Shown here piece after piece: positions 1 to 8,312 of a DNA stretch of 64,000 nucleotides (within the stretch, counting starts at the first letter, position 1; every line of letters starts with the position of its first letter). The translations under genes were made by a program, and so were the position numbers. Source of the DNA: Actinoplanes philippinensis (lineage in GTDB: Bacteria > Actinomycetota > Actinomycetes > Mycobacteriales > Micromonosporaceae); assembly GCF_900113015.1 (NCBI RefSeq), contig NZ_FONV01000030.1:1-64000 (forward strand), given 5' to 3'. The notes under the pieces are model-generated. The model did no database searches. It was not told where the DNA came from and was given only the letters and a program-made list of their open reading frames with translations.

Positions 1-661
1 CCAGTCTGACCAGGACGTCTGCGGGAATCTTGCGTTCGCGTAGCAGGTGGGTGATCCGGGCCGCGGGGTAGCCGGAGTCCAGCAGGAACAGTGACGGATC
101 GGCCGGGCGGGCGCCGTCGGCGGCGCAGACCCGGGCGATGTGGTCGACGGTGACCTCGACCAGGTCGTCGTCGGAGGTGATCCGGTCGGTCAGGACCGGC
201 ACGACCCAGGAGTCCGGGGTCAGCGTCAACCGGACGACGTGCTGATAGCGCCATCCGGTCGTGATCAGTGCCGTGCCGCGGGGGCCGCCCGGGGTGTATT
301 GCGGCTGCCGGTCCGGGCTGGTGGCCGCGTTCGGCCGTGGCCAGGCGGTGGTGTCGACGGCGTATACCCGGGGCAGGCCGGACCGGGCGGCGATCCGGCA
401 CGCCGCCCGCAGTGCCCGGGTGGTGTCGATCTCGCCGTCGCGTAACGCCCGGTAGGCCGCGGCGTGCCCGGTGAGGGTGCCCAGCGACAGATGCGCCGGG
501 CAGCCACACCGGCCCTGATCGGCGGCAAGCCCGTCGACCAGCGCGAACAGTGTCCGCGACCGGGAGCCCAGGACGCCCTCGTACAACTCCCGCCGCCACG
601 CATCCAACAAGATCCGGCCCAGCTCGCCGTCACCGGCACCAGATGCCGTTACGCTGCTCAT
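1..661 (-). CDS. DDE transposase, C-terminus beyond the window edge
   Basis: Translating the minus strand from the ATG at 661 gives 220 codons without a stop, running off the left edge, so only the N-terminal part is present. Two acidic motifs fit a DDE transposase of the IS4/IS701-like superfamily: VYAVDTTAWPRP near residue 100 (first Asp) and LFLLDSGYPAARI near residue 198 (second Asp). The catalytic Glu would lie outside the window. A CGCP cysteine pair sits near residues 52-54. The family call rests on these motifs and general composition only. An imperfect hairpin lies immediately upstream of the start. Whether the element is intact cannot be judged here. Confidence 0.7.
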   Translation of the reverse strand, partial: MSSVTASGAGDGELGRILLDAWRRELYEGVLGSRSRTLFALVDGLAADQGRCGCPAHLSLGTLTGHAAAYRALRDGEIDTTRALRAACRIAARSGLPRVYAVDTTAWPRPNAATSPDRQPQYTPGGPRGTALITTGWRYQHVVRLTLTPDSWVVPVLTDRITSDDDLVEVTVDHIARVCAADGARPADPSLFLLDSGYPAARITHLLRERKIPADVLVRL

Positions 662-662
662 C

Positions 663-720
663 GAGGACCCTGCCCATTGATGATCTTTGTGTGAGAACTC
701 AGATCATGGACAGGGTCCTC
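663..720. repeat. Long imperfect inverted repeat upstream of the transposase
   Basis: The outer arms GAGGACCCTG (663-672) and CAGGGTCCTC (711-720) are perfect complements. One mismatch follows, then CCAT pairs with ATGG. After a four-base bulge (TGAT), GATCT pairs with AGATC around a 14-base loop. The structure starts two bases upstream of the transposase ATG. It could be an operator for autoregulation, a hairpin blocking translation, or part of the element's end. Confidence 0.6.
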
Positions 721-776
721 CCCAATCCGCTAGACCTCGACCACCACGAATCCCCCCGATGGTCAAAACACGAGAA

Positions 777-804
777 AAACGGCCCGGCGATCGCCGGGCC
801 GTTT
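777..804. terminator. Perfect GC-rich palindrome, probable terminator
   Basis: AAACGGCCCGGC followed by GATC and GCCGGGCCGTTT forms a perfect 28-base palindrome ending in TTTCCC. Its symmetry would allow it to act in either direction. It separates the transposase region from the small membrane-protein gene. Confidence 0.6.
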
Positions 805-855
805 CCCCTCGCATGGTTGTGGGTACGCGATCGTCTCGGACGGAGGTGGGCGCCC

Positions 856-1101
856 ATGCTCAAACCAGAGGCACAGCAGGTCCTCACCGGCCTGGTGACC
901 CCGATCGAAGCTGACGGCCCAGGCTTCACCCACCCGCCCCGGTGGTGGGCGGTCGTCGCTGTTCTGCTGTGGACGATCGCTCCCGTCTGCATCGTCTACG
1001 GTGGGTGGGTCGGGTTGGTCGAGGCGTTCCTGGTCGGCGGTTTCGGCGCCTATCTGATGCGCCGGCACCGCAGATGGGTCGGTACGGCCCGGCGCGCCTG
1101 A
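856..1101 (+). CDS. Small membrane protein, 81 aa
   Basis: I do not recognise a family. The start is chosen because GGAGGTGG lies 6-13 bases upstream of the ATG. The first 28 residues are polar. Residues about 31-68 are strongly hydrophobic, rich in V, L, W and G, and probably form two closely spaced membrane segments. A basic tail (RRHRRWVGTARR) follows and would sit on the cytoplasmic side by the positive-inside rule. The gene stands alone between the palindrome at 777-804 and the convergent purC gene, with 20 bases between the two stop codons. It is probably a real small inner-membrane protein of unknown role. Confidence 0.55.
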   Translation: MLKPEAQQVLTGLVTPIEADGPGFTHPPRWWAVVAVLLWTIAPVCIVYGGWVGLVEAFLVGGFGAYLMRRHRRWVGTARRA

Positions 1102-1121
1102 GACAGCAGCCGCCACCCGCG

Positions 1122-1958
1122 TCAGCGCCAGCGGTCGCCGGTCAGCCGCTCGTAGACCTCGATGTACCGGTTGCGGGTCGCCTCGGCGATCTCGTCCGGA
1201 ACCTCCGGCCCCGGCTCGGTGCGATCCCAGTCGGTGTTCTTCGCCGACCAGTCGCGGAGGAACTGCTTGTCCAGGTATCGCGGCGCCCGCCCCGGCTGCC
1301 ACTCCCCGGCGTCCCAGAACCGCGACGAGTCCGGCGTCAACAACTCGTCACCGATTTTGAGCACGCCGTTCGCGTACCCCACCTCGATCTTGGTGTCCGC
1401 GATGATGATGCCCTTGGCCGCCGCGATGTCCGATCCGCGCCGATACACCTCGAGCGTCACCCGGCGCAGCTCCTCGGCCAGCTCCTTGCCGACCCGCTCC
1501 ACCGTCTCGTCGAACGTCAGCGGCTCGTCGTGCCCCGCCCCGACGGCCTCCTTGGTGCTCGGCGTGAAGATCGGCTCAGGCAGCCGCGACGACTCGATCA
1601 GCCCGTCCGGCAGCCGGTTCCCGGAGATCATCCGTTCCCGCTCGTAGTCCTTGAGCCCCGATCCCGCCAGATACCCCCGGGCGATGCACTCGACCGAGAC
1701 CATCTCGAGCCGCTCACACCGGATGGCCCGCCCCGCGAACTCGGCCGGCACATCGGTCGCCGAGATGACATGGTTCGGCATGACGTCACTGAGCTGCTCG
1801 AACCACCAGAGCGACAGCTGGGTGAGGATCTTCCCCTTGTCGGGAATCGGCGTAGGAAGGATGACGTCATAGATCGAGACCCGATCCGAGGCGACCAGAA
1901 CAAGGTCCCCCCCATCGGCATAGACGTCCCGGACCTTGCCGGAGTGCAGGAGCTCCAC
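1122..1958 (-). CDS. purC: Phosphoribosylaminoimidazole-succinocarboxamide synthase (SAICAR synthetase)
   Basis: PurC condenses CAIR with aspartate using ATP in de novo purine synthesis, in the cytoplasm. The N-terminus carries SGKVRDVY (residues 6-13), the nucleotide-binding strand turn, followed by SDRVSIYDVILPTPIPDKG. Central motifs ARGYLAGSG and LPEPIFTPSTK are characteristic of the family. At 278 aa the protein has the expected length for an actinobacterial PurC. The start is GTG, preceded by GAGGGG about six bases upstream. It is a housekeeping gene that borders the defence island to its right, so the region after about 2 kb may be a later insertion next to a conserved gene. No other pur gene is in the window. 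Confidence 0.97.
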   Translation of the reverse strand: MELLHSGKVRDVYADGGDLVLVASDRVSIYDVILPTPIPDKGKILTQLSLWWFEQLSDVMPNHVISATDVPAEFAGRAIRCERLEMVSVECIARGYLAGSGLKDYERERMISGNRLPDGLIESSRLPEPIFTPSTKEAVGAGHDEPLTFDETVERVGKELAEELRRVTLEVYRRGSDIAAAKGIIIADTKIEVGYANGVLKIGDELLTPDSSRFWDAGEWQPGRAPRYLDKQFLRDWSAKNTDWDRTEPGPEVPDEIAEATRNRYIEVYERLTGDRWR

Positions 1959-2094
1959 GTGTTCCCCTCAGTGCTGGCGGAGTGGCGTGCCTGCTCACGC
2001 TATCGAACGCCCCGCGGCCGATCAGGGCGCAGTGGGCCCCCGCATACCCAGGTACGCAACTGCAACCGGCAACACAGCGAGCAGGCGGACCAAT

Positions 2095-2123
2095 GATCAT
2101 GATCGCCGGCTAAGGTAGCTACC
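2095..2123 (+). promoter_or_regulatory. Probable leaderless promoter of the methyltransferase gene
   Basis: A -10-like TAAGGT (2111-2116) ends seven bases before the ATG, so the transcript would begin at or next to the start codon. No Shine-Dalgarno sequence is seen. A perfect palindrome GATCATGATC (2095-2104) sits just upstream, where a regulator or the methylase itself could bind. No clear -35 box is visible. Confidence 0.4.
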
Positions 2124-3206
2124 ATGGCACAGACGTTCCAGGTGGTCGACCTCTTCGCAGGCTGTGGCGGTATCACCGCCGGCTTCCATCGGACAGGTCG
2201 CTACCAGACCGTCGGTGCCGTAGAGATCGATCTCGCCGCGGCGACCACCTACGCCGAGAACTTCGGCAAGGACATCATCCATCACGGCGACATCGCCAAG
2301 TGGGAGATCAATGATGCGGCGGCCACCGCACATGTGGTTGTGGGGGGACCTCCTTGCCAAGGCTTCTCGAACCTGGGAGCCAAGAGGTTGGACGATCCAC
2401 GAAATCAGCTTTGGCGCGAGTACGTGAGGGTTCTCAAGAAGATCCGCCCGGCTGCTTTCGTCATCGAGAACGTCGACCGGTTTCTCCGTAGTGAGGAGTT
2501 TCGGGCCCTCCATGCGGAGACCGAACCCGGCGCCTCGCTGGACGAATACGAACTTCGGTCCGACGTCATCAACGCCGCGGACTACGGAGCGGCGCAGATT
2601 CGCCGTCGAGCAATCGTCATCGGCACCAGACGGGACCTAGACCCGATTGGTATTCCTAAGCCGACCGTCTCTCGGAACGAGTGGAAGACGGTCGCGGCGA
2701 GCCTCGCCAAGTTGCCGACATTCGTCGCCGAGGACAATCAGCTTCTGCCCGAGGTGATGGTCGCTCATCACGGAACGCCGGTGCCGGGCGCCTACCGAGG
2801 GCTGACTCTGCACGTCACACGGCACTACGAGCCAATTTCCCGGAAGCGTTTCCGGAAAATCCCGGTGGGCGGCAACAGGTTCGATCTTCCTGACGAGCTC
2901 AAGAGTCCGTGCTGGCGGAAGCACACCTCGGGCTCCGGCGACGTCATGGGGCGTCTCCACTGGGATCGCCCTTCAGTGACCATCCGGACGGAATTCTTCA
3001 AGCCGGAAAAAGGGCGCTACATTCATCCGACGGAACATAGGGCTATCACTCACTTGGAAGCCGCGCTCCTGCAAGGCTTCGACAAGGACTTCAAGTGGTG
3101 CGGCTCCAAGGTGCAGATCGCACGTCAGATCGGCAATGCCGTGCCGGTCGAGCTTGCCACAGCCATCGGTGCCCACATCGCTGAGAGTCTCGACGCAAGG
3201 ATGTGA
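2124..3206 (+). CDS. DNA (cytosine-5-)-methyltransferase
   Basis: This enzyme methylates cytosine C5 in a specific DNA site using S-adenosylmethionine. All landmark motifs are present: DLFAGCGG (motif I, residues 9-16), GGPPCQGFS with nucleophile Cys78 (motif IV), ENV at 115-117 (motif VI), QIRRR at 158-162 (motif VIII) and QIGNAVP at 335-341 (motif X). The target-recognition region is about 160 residues between motifs VIII and X. At 360 aa it is a normal-sized M.HpaII/Dcm-like protein. It faces a six-gene operon ending in vsr, with only 22 bases between the two stop codons. It therefore probably provides self-protection for that system, with Vsr repairing T:G mismatches from deaminated 5-methylcytosine. 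Target site unknown. Confidence 0.95.
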   Translation: MAQTFQVVDLFAGCGGITAGFHRTGRYQTVGAVEIDLAAATTYAENFGKDIIHHGDIAKWEINDAAATAHVVVGGPPCQGFSNLGAKRLDDPRNQLWREYVRVLKKIRPAAFVIENVDRFLRSEEFRALHAETEPGASLDEYELRSDVINAADYGAAQIRRRAIVIGTRRDLDPIGIPKPTVSRNEWKTVAASLAKLPTFVAEDNQLLPEVMVAHHGTPVPGAYRGLTLHVTRHYEPISRKRFRKIPVGGNRFDLPDELKSPCWRKHTSGSGDVMGRLHWDRPSVTIRTEFFKPEKGRYIHPTEHRAITHLEAALLQGFDKDFKWCGSKVQIARQIGNAVPVELATAIGAHIAESLDARM

Positions 3207-3228
3207 GTCATCGGTCGACGGCGCACAT

Positions 3229-3675
3229 CTACACGCTGTCGACCACGGGCTTGACGATCGCTCGGATCCGATCAGCCGCCGTCCGGGGATCCTCGTGCTC
3301 CCACACTCGAACGACCTCCCATCCAGCTGCCCGCAGATGGGCATTCGTGGCCACGTCACGCATCTGGTTCTTCGCCAACTTCTCAGCCCACCACTCAGAA
3401 TTGGCGACGGGCTTGGTTGCATGCTCCGGACACGCGTGCCAGAAACACCCGTCCACGAACACCGCCACTTTTGCCCTCGTGAACGCGATGTCCATCGAAC
3501 GGCGCGGCATCCCCGGGACGGGCCATGTAACCCGGAAGCGCAGACCCGCTGCGTGCAAGAGCCGACGAATCTGTACCTCAGGAGCAGTGTCGCGGCGGCG
3601 TTGCCTGCTCATTCGCCCGGAGACGCTCGCCGAACTAGGCGTTGGACGTAGATTCGCTGCTGCCATCACGGTCAC
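3229..3675 (-). CDS. vsr: Very short patch repair endonuclease
   Basis: Vsr nicks 5' of the T in T:G mismatches formed when 5-methylcytosine deaminates. Visible family features are RDTAPEVQIRRLLHAAG (residues 29-44), catalytic Asp62 in RRSMDIAF, and the zinc-site block FVDGCFWHACPEH with Cys77, His80, Cys82 and His85. The 148 aa length is close to E. coli Vsr. It is the last gene of the six-gene operon, and its ATG overlaps the preceding stop by four bases. It is convergent with the C5-methyltransferase that generates the lesions it would repair. The 20-residue N-terminal tail is not typical, and an internal Met at residue 22 is an alternative start. Confidence 0.95.
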   Translation of the reverse strand: MTVMAAANLRPTPSSASVSGRMSRQRRRDTAPEVQIRRLLHAAGLRFRVTWPVPGMPRRSMDIAFTRAKVAVFVDGCFWHACPEHATKPVANSEWWAEKLAKNQMRDVATNAHLRAAGWEVVRVWEHEDPRTAADRIRAIVKPVVDSV

Positions 3676-4445
3676 GCTACATCCAAGTGCTTCCTCGACT
3701 CGATTCGCTGTTCTCGAACGAGTTGCAGGATCTGTTCCTCCGGGATCCAGTCGAGATCGAGGAAGGCCGTCAGGCGCAGGAGCCTCTGAAGAGAATCACG
3801 AAGCACCGCCCTCGCCGGGGTGTCCTCCCCGCTGTTCGAGTCCTCGACATGCGCTCGCACGATGGCCCGCACCAGTGCCGGCGTCGCTGCGACTGCTCGG
3901 CGACGCGCCATGATCTGGTCCAGATCGGCCTCCCCCACGGCATCCATCAATGCATAGGGATCCGGCGCGGCCGAGTCGTACAAGACATGCGCACGGGTCC
4001 ACAGCCTGGCCAGTGTGTGACGCGTCAGATCGCTTCCCTTGAACCGGTCCGCGACGTAGACCCCGTCTTTCATCGGGAATCGCCACGCACACACGTGCGG
4101 CACGAGTACCAGCCCCAGAAATGCCCAGACCTGTCGCTGCGACGCCTCGCCCGGGGTCATTCCGGTGTGCTGATGCAGGTGCCGTGCCACGGCTCTGTCG
4201 AACTGGTTCCGTTGAGCAGTGCCAGGCATCTCCGGATAGCCACCCGCGATCGCCAACGTCTCGATCGTAGTTGCGAGCAATTGCAGTTCGTTTCGAGTAA
4301 CCCTCGTGCCACCGGTGGCAGCGAAGACTGCACGCAAGGAACTGTTACCGGCTTGTTCACGCAGCTCAGAAGGAGTACGCCCACGCATACCACTGAAGAG
4401 GCGATCGGACTCGCTCGGTAGGAGACGAGGAAAGAGGATACTCAT
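3672..4445 (-). CDS. Defence-operon protein of unknown function, 257 aa (possibly DUF6339-like)
   Basis: I cannot assign an enzymatic role. The protein is soluble, mostly helical by composition, and has no signal peptide or membrane segment. The best-ordered blocks are ELREQAGNSSLRAVFAATGG (about 26-45), HLHQHTGMTPGEASQRQVWAFLGLVLVPHVCAWRF (about 90-123) and a C-terminal region around LLRLTAFLDLDWIPEEQILQLV. It resembles, from memory, the small DUF6339-type proteins found beside Vsr and Z1 genes, a low-certainty call. It is tightly coupled: its start overlaps the upstream gene by four bases and its stop overlaps vsr by four. It is likely a structural, adaptor or specificity subunit of the restriction complex. 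Confidence 0.65.
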   Translation of the reverse strand: MSILFPRLLPSESDRLFSGMRGRTPSELREQAGNSSLRAVFAATGGTRVTRNELQLLATTIETLAIAGGYPEMPGTAQRNQFDRAVARHLHQHTGMTPGEASQRQVWAFLGLVLVPHVCAWRFPMKDGVYVADRFKGSDLTRHTLARLWTRAHVLYDSAAPDPYALMDAVGEADLDQIMARRRAVAATPALVRAIVRAHVEDSNSGEDTPARAVLRDSLQRLLRLTAFLDLDWIPEEQILQLVREQRIESRKHLDVA

Positions 4446-5377
4446 GAGCCGCGACTCCCTGGGAACCGGAGACTGCTCTGGGCTCTTGCTCTCAGCCGCG
4501 ACGGATCACGCTGCCACTCGTCACGCAGTCGGTTGAAGGCAGTCTCGAGACCCTCCGTCGGGAGGCTGAGGAAGGAGACGATGAAACTTCGTACCAGCGC
4601 TGCCATAGACGGCTCGGAGAGCTTCTCGCCGGCTGGCGCAATCACCGGGAACTCCTCGTCAAGGAGCGCACGGCCGACAAGGTCGCAGACCACGTCCACA
4701 GTCAGAGCATCCAACAGAACAGCGGAATCGGGCTGGTCGGGCGCGGTGATCGCCTTACGGACGGCCGGGTTGTCGTCATTCAGCAGAACGAGAAGGTTTC
4801 CCATTGCAGCGCTTGTCCACTCGGAGGAATCCACGCTGACGTACCACGCTGCGTCAGTAGGAAGCCCCTGCTCCTTGAAACTCACGGGAGCCACCGGCAA
4901 CAACCCTGCAGTTCCTTCGAGCCGCACGGACGCCTCGTCGCGCCACAGGATGCTCCCGGCTCGTCGTGCGACGAAGGCCTCGTCGTTGCCCGACGGATCT
5001 TCGAGGAGAACAAGGGTCGTCTCCACGGTCAGTACGGCAGCGAGATCTGCTCCAGGGATCTCGATGTCCAGTACGTTCGACGATCGCCCGGATGTCGCTT
5101 CGGGGACACCCAGAACGACATGGAGCACCGTTTGTCGAAGCAGGGACGTCCCGGGCCAATAGCGAACATTGATCCCGAGTCGGGCACCCGCTGTAAGCCC
5201 GCACTCCCCCAGCAGTGCGAGCATGTCTACTTCGATGCTCCGCTGCAGCCGAACAACCGATCCGTAGTCCCACGACGGCAGGTACTCCCCGATCGGTGTC
5301 CCGTCCTCCACCGACATCCACTGCGCTGCGTTGACGTGCTCCGGCGCCGTTCGGTAGGGATAGGCCCGCGCCGCCAT
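4442..5377 (-). CDS. Defence-operon protein of unknown function, 311 aa
   Basis: I do not recognise this family. It is an acidic soluble protein without signal peptide or membrane helices. Residues 1-170 look beta-rich, with alternating hydrophobic strands such as RLGINVRYW and AVLTVETTLVLLEDP. Residues about 190-290 look helical, around NLLVLLNDDNPAVRKAI and MAALVRSFIVSFLSLPTEGLETAFNRLRDEW. No catalytic motif is evident. It shares a TGATG overlap with the GHKL ATPase gene upstream and an ATGA overlap with the next gene, so production is probably stoichiometric with both. A role as partner or DNA-recognition subunit of the GHKL ATPase is inference. Confidence 0.65.
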   Translation of the reverse strand: MAARAYPYRTAPEHVNAAQWMSVEDGTPIGEYLPSWDYGSVVRLQRSIEVDMLALLGECGLTAGARLGINVRYWPGTSLLRQTVLHVVLGVPEATSGRSSNVLDIEIPGADLAAVLTVETTLVLLEDPSGNDEAFVARRAGSILWRDEASVRLEGTAGLLPVAPVSFKEQGLPTDAAWYVSVDSSEWTSAAMGNLLVLLNDDNPAVRKAITAPDQPDSAVLLDALTVDVVCDLVGRALLDEEFPVIAPAGEKLSEPSMAALVRSFIVSFLSLPTEGLETAFNRLRDEWQRDPSRLRARAQSSLRFPGSRGS

Positions 5378-7284
5378 CAGGCAGTCACCTCGACCCCGAT
5401 CTCGACGGCTGCATCCTCGACCGGATTTATCAGCAGATCCGCCTCCACGGATTCGTCACCGGCGGCGAAGACGTCACCGGCGGCGAAAACACCATTGCAC
5501 TGCCAGCCCAATACCTGAGGCTGAGAGCTGCCGGCTGGCTTGGCCGTCTCCGCGCCACCCTCTCCGGTGATCACAGCAGCTGTTCCGCGAACGACGGTTC
5601 CGGCCTGGATTCGTACCTTCTGAGCCAGAATCACCCTTCCACTTCGCGATCGAAAATATGGGGACCCAACCAGGACCGGGCGGCCACGCCGTCTCGCGCC
5701 CGACGAGCCCGTGCCACCACTACCTGCCGTCCCGTACGCAGATCCCGCACTTGCGCCTGCCGACCCGCCTTGTGGTGACACCCCTCCGCTCGAAGGGCGC
5801 CCCGGGTCCGACGGGTTCCCGTCGTCCACCGGATGGCCGGAAAGCACGGGTTCGGCGGCACCGGTGCCACCGACGGTGGAGAGAAGAAAGCCGAGCCTCT
5901 GCGCAACGGGACCGACCGGGACCTGTGCCACTCTGACTTCTTTGGCCTTCGGGCCGACGACAGCAGCACACTCCTCGCTGAGTCGTCGGCGGTAGACGCG
6001 CACAAAGGTGGCTTCCCGCCCCGACAGCTGGGCATCAACCCAAGCATCGTGTGTGGGTGGTTCCGACTTGGCGAAGGTCGCGTCCAAATCCTCCTCCACC
6101 TTGAAAACTCCTGCATAGCCGACCTCAGGATGCGGCTTCGCCGGCTGCTCCAGATACTGGACCACGAGATCGGGAGATCGCATGCAACAGACGTGATGCG
6201 GTGATCCGCTCAACCCGAGTTCAGCTGCGGCAGCCGCCGTGGCCTTCGCGCCGAAGGTGTCGACGTAGGCGAATCGACCGAGCCCCTTTTTCGGGTTACC
6301 GCAACGGATGTTCGGTTCCGATTCGGCAGCCGCGAGTCGATACGCCGCAGCGAAATTCGCCAGCACGGCATCATTCTGCTCGGACGGCACCTCCACACGT
6401 ACTCCGTGCGCGTTCACTGCGATGTGGAGTCGACGAGCACGGCCTTCGAGGGTGAGTGGCCAGAGGTTCCATCCCGCCGCGTCGGCGAGGAACCGACCGG
6501 CTTCCTCGACAGACATCTCGCTTCGGTCGTCGACAGCCGGATCGGTCAGATCAGGGTCCAGGACGACGACCGTCGTTCCGGTCTCGTCCTCGCGAAATCC
6601 GGGCAGTCCGAGCCTCGCAGCGATGTTGTCCGCCGCACCGTCGGACAGGGGCTCGCAGTAACCATCGGCCGGAACCCCCCACCAATGACGTCCCGTATAG
6701 GGAACATCGTCGATGGTCGTGGAAGTCAACAGGGCCGAGCCGATCAGCCGGGATCGGAGCCTTCCCTCATCGACGAATCGCGTGTAGATCAGCACCGTGC
6801 TCACGCGTGAGGCGAGGAAGAAGGCGCCCTTTCCGTAGCCATAGGTTCCTCCGCCGCCATCGACATCCTGCTTCTCGCCGCTGTTCAGCACGAACGACAA
6901 CCATGCCCGCTGATTGGGCTCGGCGTGGACATCCGATCGAGTCGGTCCGCCAAGGCCGGTCGTGCCCCGGTCCGAGACCGCCAGATAGCGAATACTCTGA
7001 CTTCGAAGCAGGTCGGGAACGGTCCGGCCGGCCGAGCTCTCCCGCGGCGCACCCGGCAACAGCAAATCGACCCACGCCTGTCGATGAACCGGCGAGACAG
7101 TGGTGAGGTCCAGGCTGTAGCGGACATCGGCAGCCAGCTTGGCGTCCCAGCTGTTCTGGGCAGACTCCCTTACCAGCACGGTCAGGACCGAGAGCGCCGG
7201 CCGCCCCAACTGGTTACGGAGACCCTCAGCGGTGATACCGCCGTCCGGACGAAATGGTTGGGAGAACCATGTCGCGTCGATCAT
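5377..7284 (-). CDS. GHKL-type ATPase (MutL/MORC/Hsp90-like) of a restriction operon
   Basis: The N-terminal third holds the GHKL (Bergerat) ATP site: N-box VRESAQNSWDAK with Glu40, Asn44 and Asp47; G1 box VSDRGTTGLGG with Asp105; and lid/G2 box GGTYGYGKG at 145-153. GHKL dimers act as ATP-driven clamps in MutL, MORC and Hsp90. The remaining part of the 635 aa protein has a Gly/Ser/Pro-rich linker near residues 490-540 and a beta-rich C-terminal domain I cannot name. It overlaps the PD-(D/E)XK gene by four bases and the 311 aa gene by one base. Published comparative genomics of MutL/MORC homologues in R-M operons fits this neighbourhood. Role inferred: ATP-dependent clamp controlling cleavage or translocation. 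Confidence 0.88.
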   Translation of the reverse strand: MIDATWFSQPFRPDGGITAEGLRNQLGRPALSVLTVLVRESAQNSWDAKLAADVRYSLDLTTVSPVHRQAWVDLLLPGAPRESSAGRTVPDLLRSQSIRYLAVSDRGTTGLGGPTRSDVHAEPNQRAWLSFVLNSGEKQDVDGGGGTYGYGKGAFFLASRVSTVLIYTRFVDEGRLRSRLIGSALLTSTTIDDVPYTGRHWWGVPADGYCEPLSDGAADNIAARLGLPGFREDETGTTVVVLDPDLTDPAVDDRSEMSVEEAGRFLADAAGWNLWPLTLEGRARRLHIAVNAHGVRVEVPSEQNDAVLANFAAAYRLAAAESEPNIRCGNPKKGLGRFAYVDTFGAKATAAAAAELGLSGSPHHVCCMRSPDLVVQYLEQPAKPHPEVGYAGVFKVEEDLDATFAKSEPPTHDAWVDAQLSGREATFVRVYRRRLSEECAAVVGPKAKEVRVAQVPVGPVAQRLGFLLSTVGGTGAAEPVLSGHPVDDGNPSDPGRPSSGGVSPQGGSAGASAGSAYGTAGSGGTGSSGARRRGRPVLVGSPYFRSRSGRVILAQKVRIQAGTVVRGTAAVITGEGGAETAKPAGSSQPQVLGWQCNGVFAAGDVFAAGDESVEADLLINPVEDAAVEIGVEVTA

Positions 7285-8312
7285 GAGCGTCCCAGGAATC
7301 GATTGGCAAGTGCGTCTAGATCCTCGTCCAACGCCGTCACGGTGTCGAGGTCGATGACGTACTCGATGCCACGCACACCGGCCGGCACCGACCCGCCTTC
7401 GAACCGTGCCGGAGTGATAGCGGGAAAGGACCGGTCCACGTTGTAGATTCGCCGCTCCACCAGTTCGAAACCCACGTCACGCAACTCCTGAGAGGCCAGC
7501 GACGGTAGGCCGATCTGGTCGAGACGAGACAACAAACTCGAACTGGCTCCCTTGGCCAGGCAACGTTCGACTATCGTCGCGATGCCATCCGCGGTACCGC
7601 TGCCTGCCACCGGCGCGAATCGAGTCCAGACGAGGGCCAGCGAGCCGGCGGCCGGCGGCTCAAGCTGATCCACACCGTGGACATGTGCGAGACGCCCCGT
7701 CGCAGCAGTCGTCGACTTCACTTCGATGGCGTGTGGATGACTTTGGAAATCCTGTGGAGCCCCGGTCGGGCCCACCCATGATCCGATGGCTGTCGGATCG
7801 CGATCCAACAGCCGCTCCAGTACCACCAATTCGCCATACAGCCCGGCCAGTCGCGGCACGGTCCATACCTGTGGACCACCGGCCAGCAGCTTCCGCCAGG
7901 ATTCCAGCATGGCGGACAGGTCCCGGGCGGAGATCTCATGCCTGTGAGCGACGACAGCACACACATCCGCCACCAAACCGGTGAAGACTCCGTTCAGGTC
8001 ATCGCGTCGACACTCGAGGTCGAGAAACCGGACAGGACGGTCCTCTGCAACCTTCACCCGAGTGGTCATCCGCACTCCGGCGCTGAGCCAGTCTCCAGCC
8101 CCACCATCATCGGGTGTCATCGGTACCAGAAGATGGCGGCATCCGAGGTGATCGACCGCCAGGAGCACCGGTCCCACTTTCGTCGTCAGCGCCAGTTCGG
8201 CGCTGGCCAATGAGCCGGAATCGGTCGACGGAACTCGGGTCAAGACCTCCGACCAGAGCCGCTCGAGCATCTGTCGCAATTCCAGCGCCTGACTGCCGTC
8301 CGAGGTCGTCAC
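7281..8312 (-). CDS. PD-(D/E)XK motif protein (DUF4420-type putative endonuclease)
   Basis: This is the likely DNA-cutting subunit. The nuclease core can be read as GLYGELVVLERLL with Glu161, then DFQSHPHAIEVKST with Asp188, Glu197 and Lys199. The E...D...ExK spacing is typical of PD-(D/E)XK folds, and the GLxGEL motif is typical of the PF14390/DUF4420 family. All four expected catalytic residues are present, so it is probably active. At 343 aa it has normal family length. It overlaps the Z1 gene upstream and the GHKL gene downstream by four bases each, placing it centrally in a translationally coupled operon. Target specificity may come from other subunits. Confidence 0.88.
   Translation of the reverse strand: MTTSDGSQALELRQMLERLWSEVLTRVPSTDSGSLASAELALTTKVGPVLLAVDHLGCRHLLVPMTPDDGGAGDWLSAGVRMTTRVKVAEDRPVRFLDLECRRDDLNGVFTGLVADVCAVVAHRHEISARDLSAMLESWRKLLAGGPQVWTVPRLAGLYGELVVLERLLDRDPTAIGSWVGPTGAPQDFQSHPHAIEVKSTTAATGRLAHVHGVDQLEPPAAGSLALVWTRFAPVAGSGTADGIATIVERCLAKGASSSLLSRLDQIGLPSLASQELRDVGFELVERRIYNVDRSFPAITPARFEGGSVPAGVRGIEYVIDLDTVTALDEDLDALANRFLGRS

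Noticed and set aside
942..2096. Long plus-strand frame of 384 codons over purC
   Set aside because: It is the antisense of purC, is rich in R, P and G as GC-rich shadow frames are, and has no ribosome site or recognisable domain.
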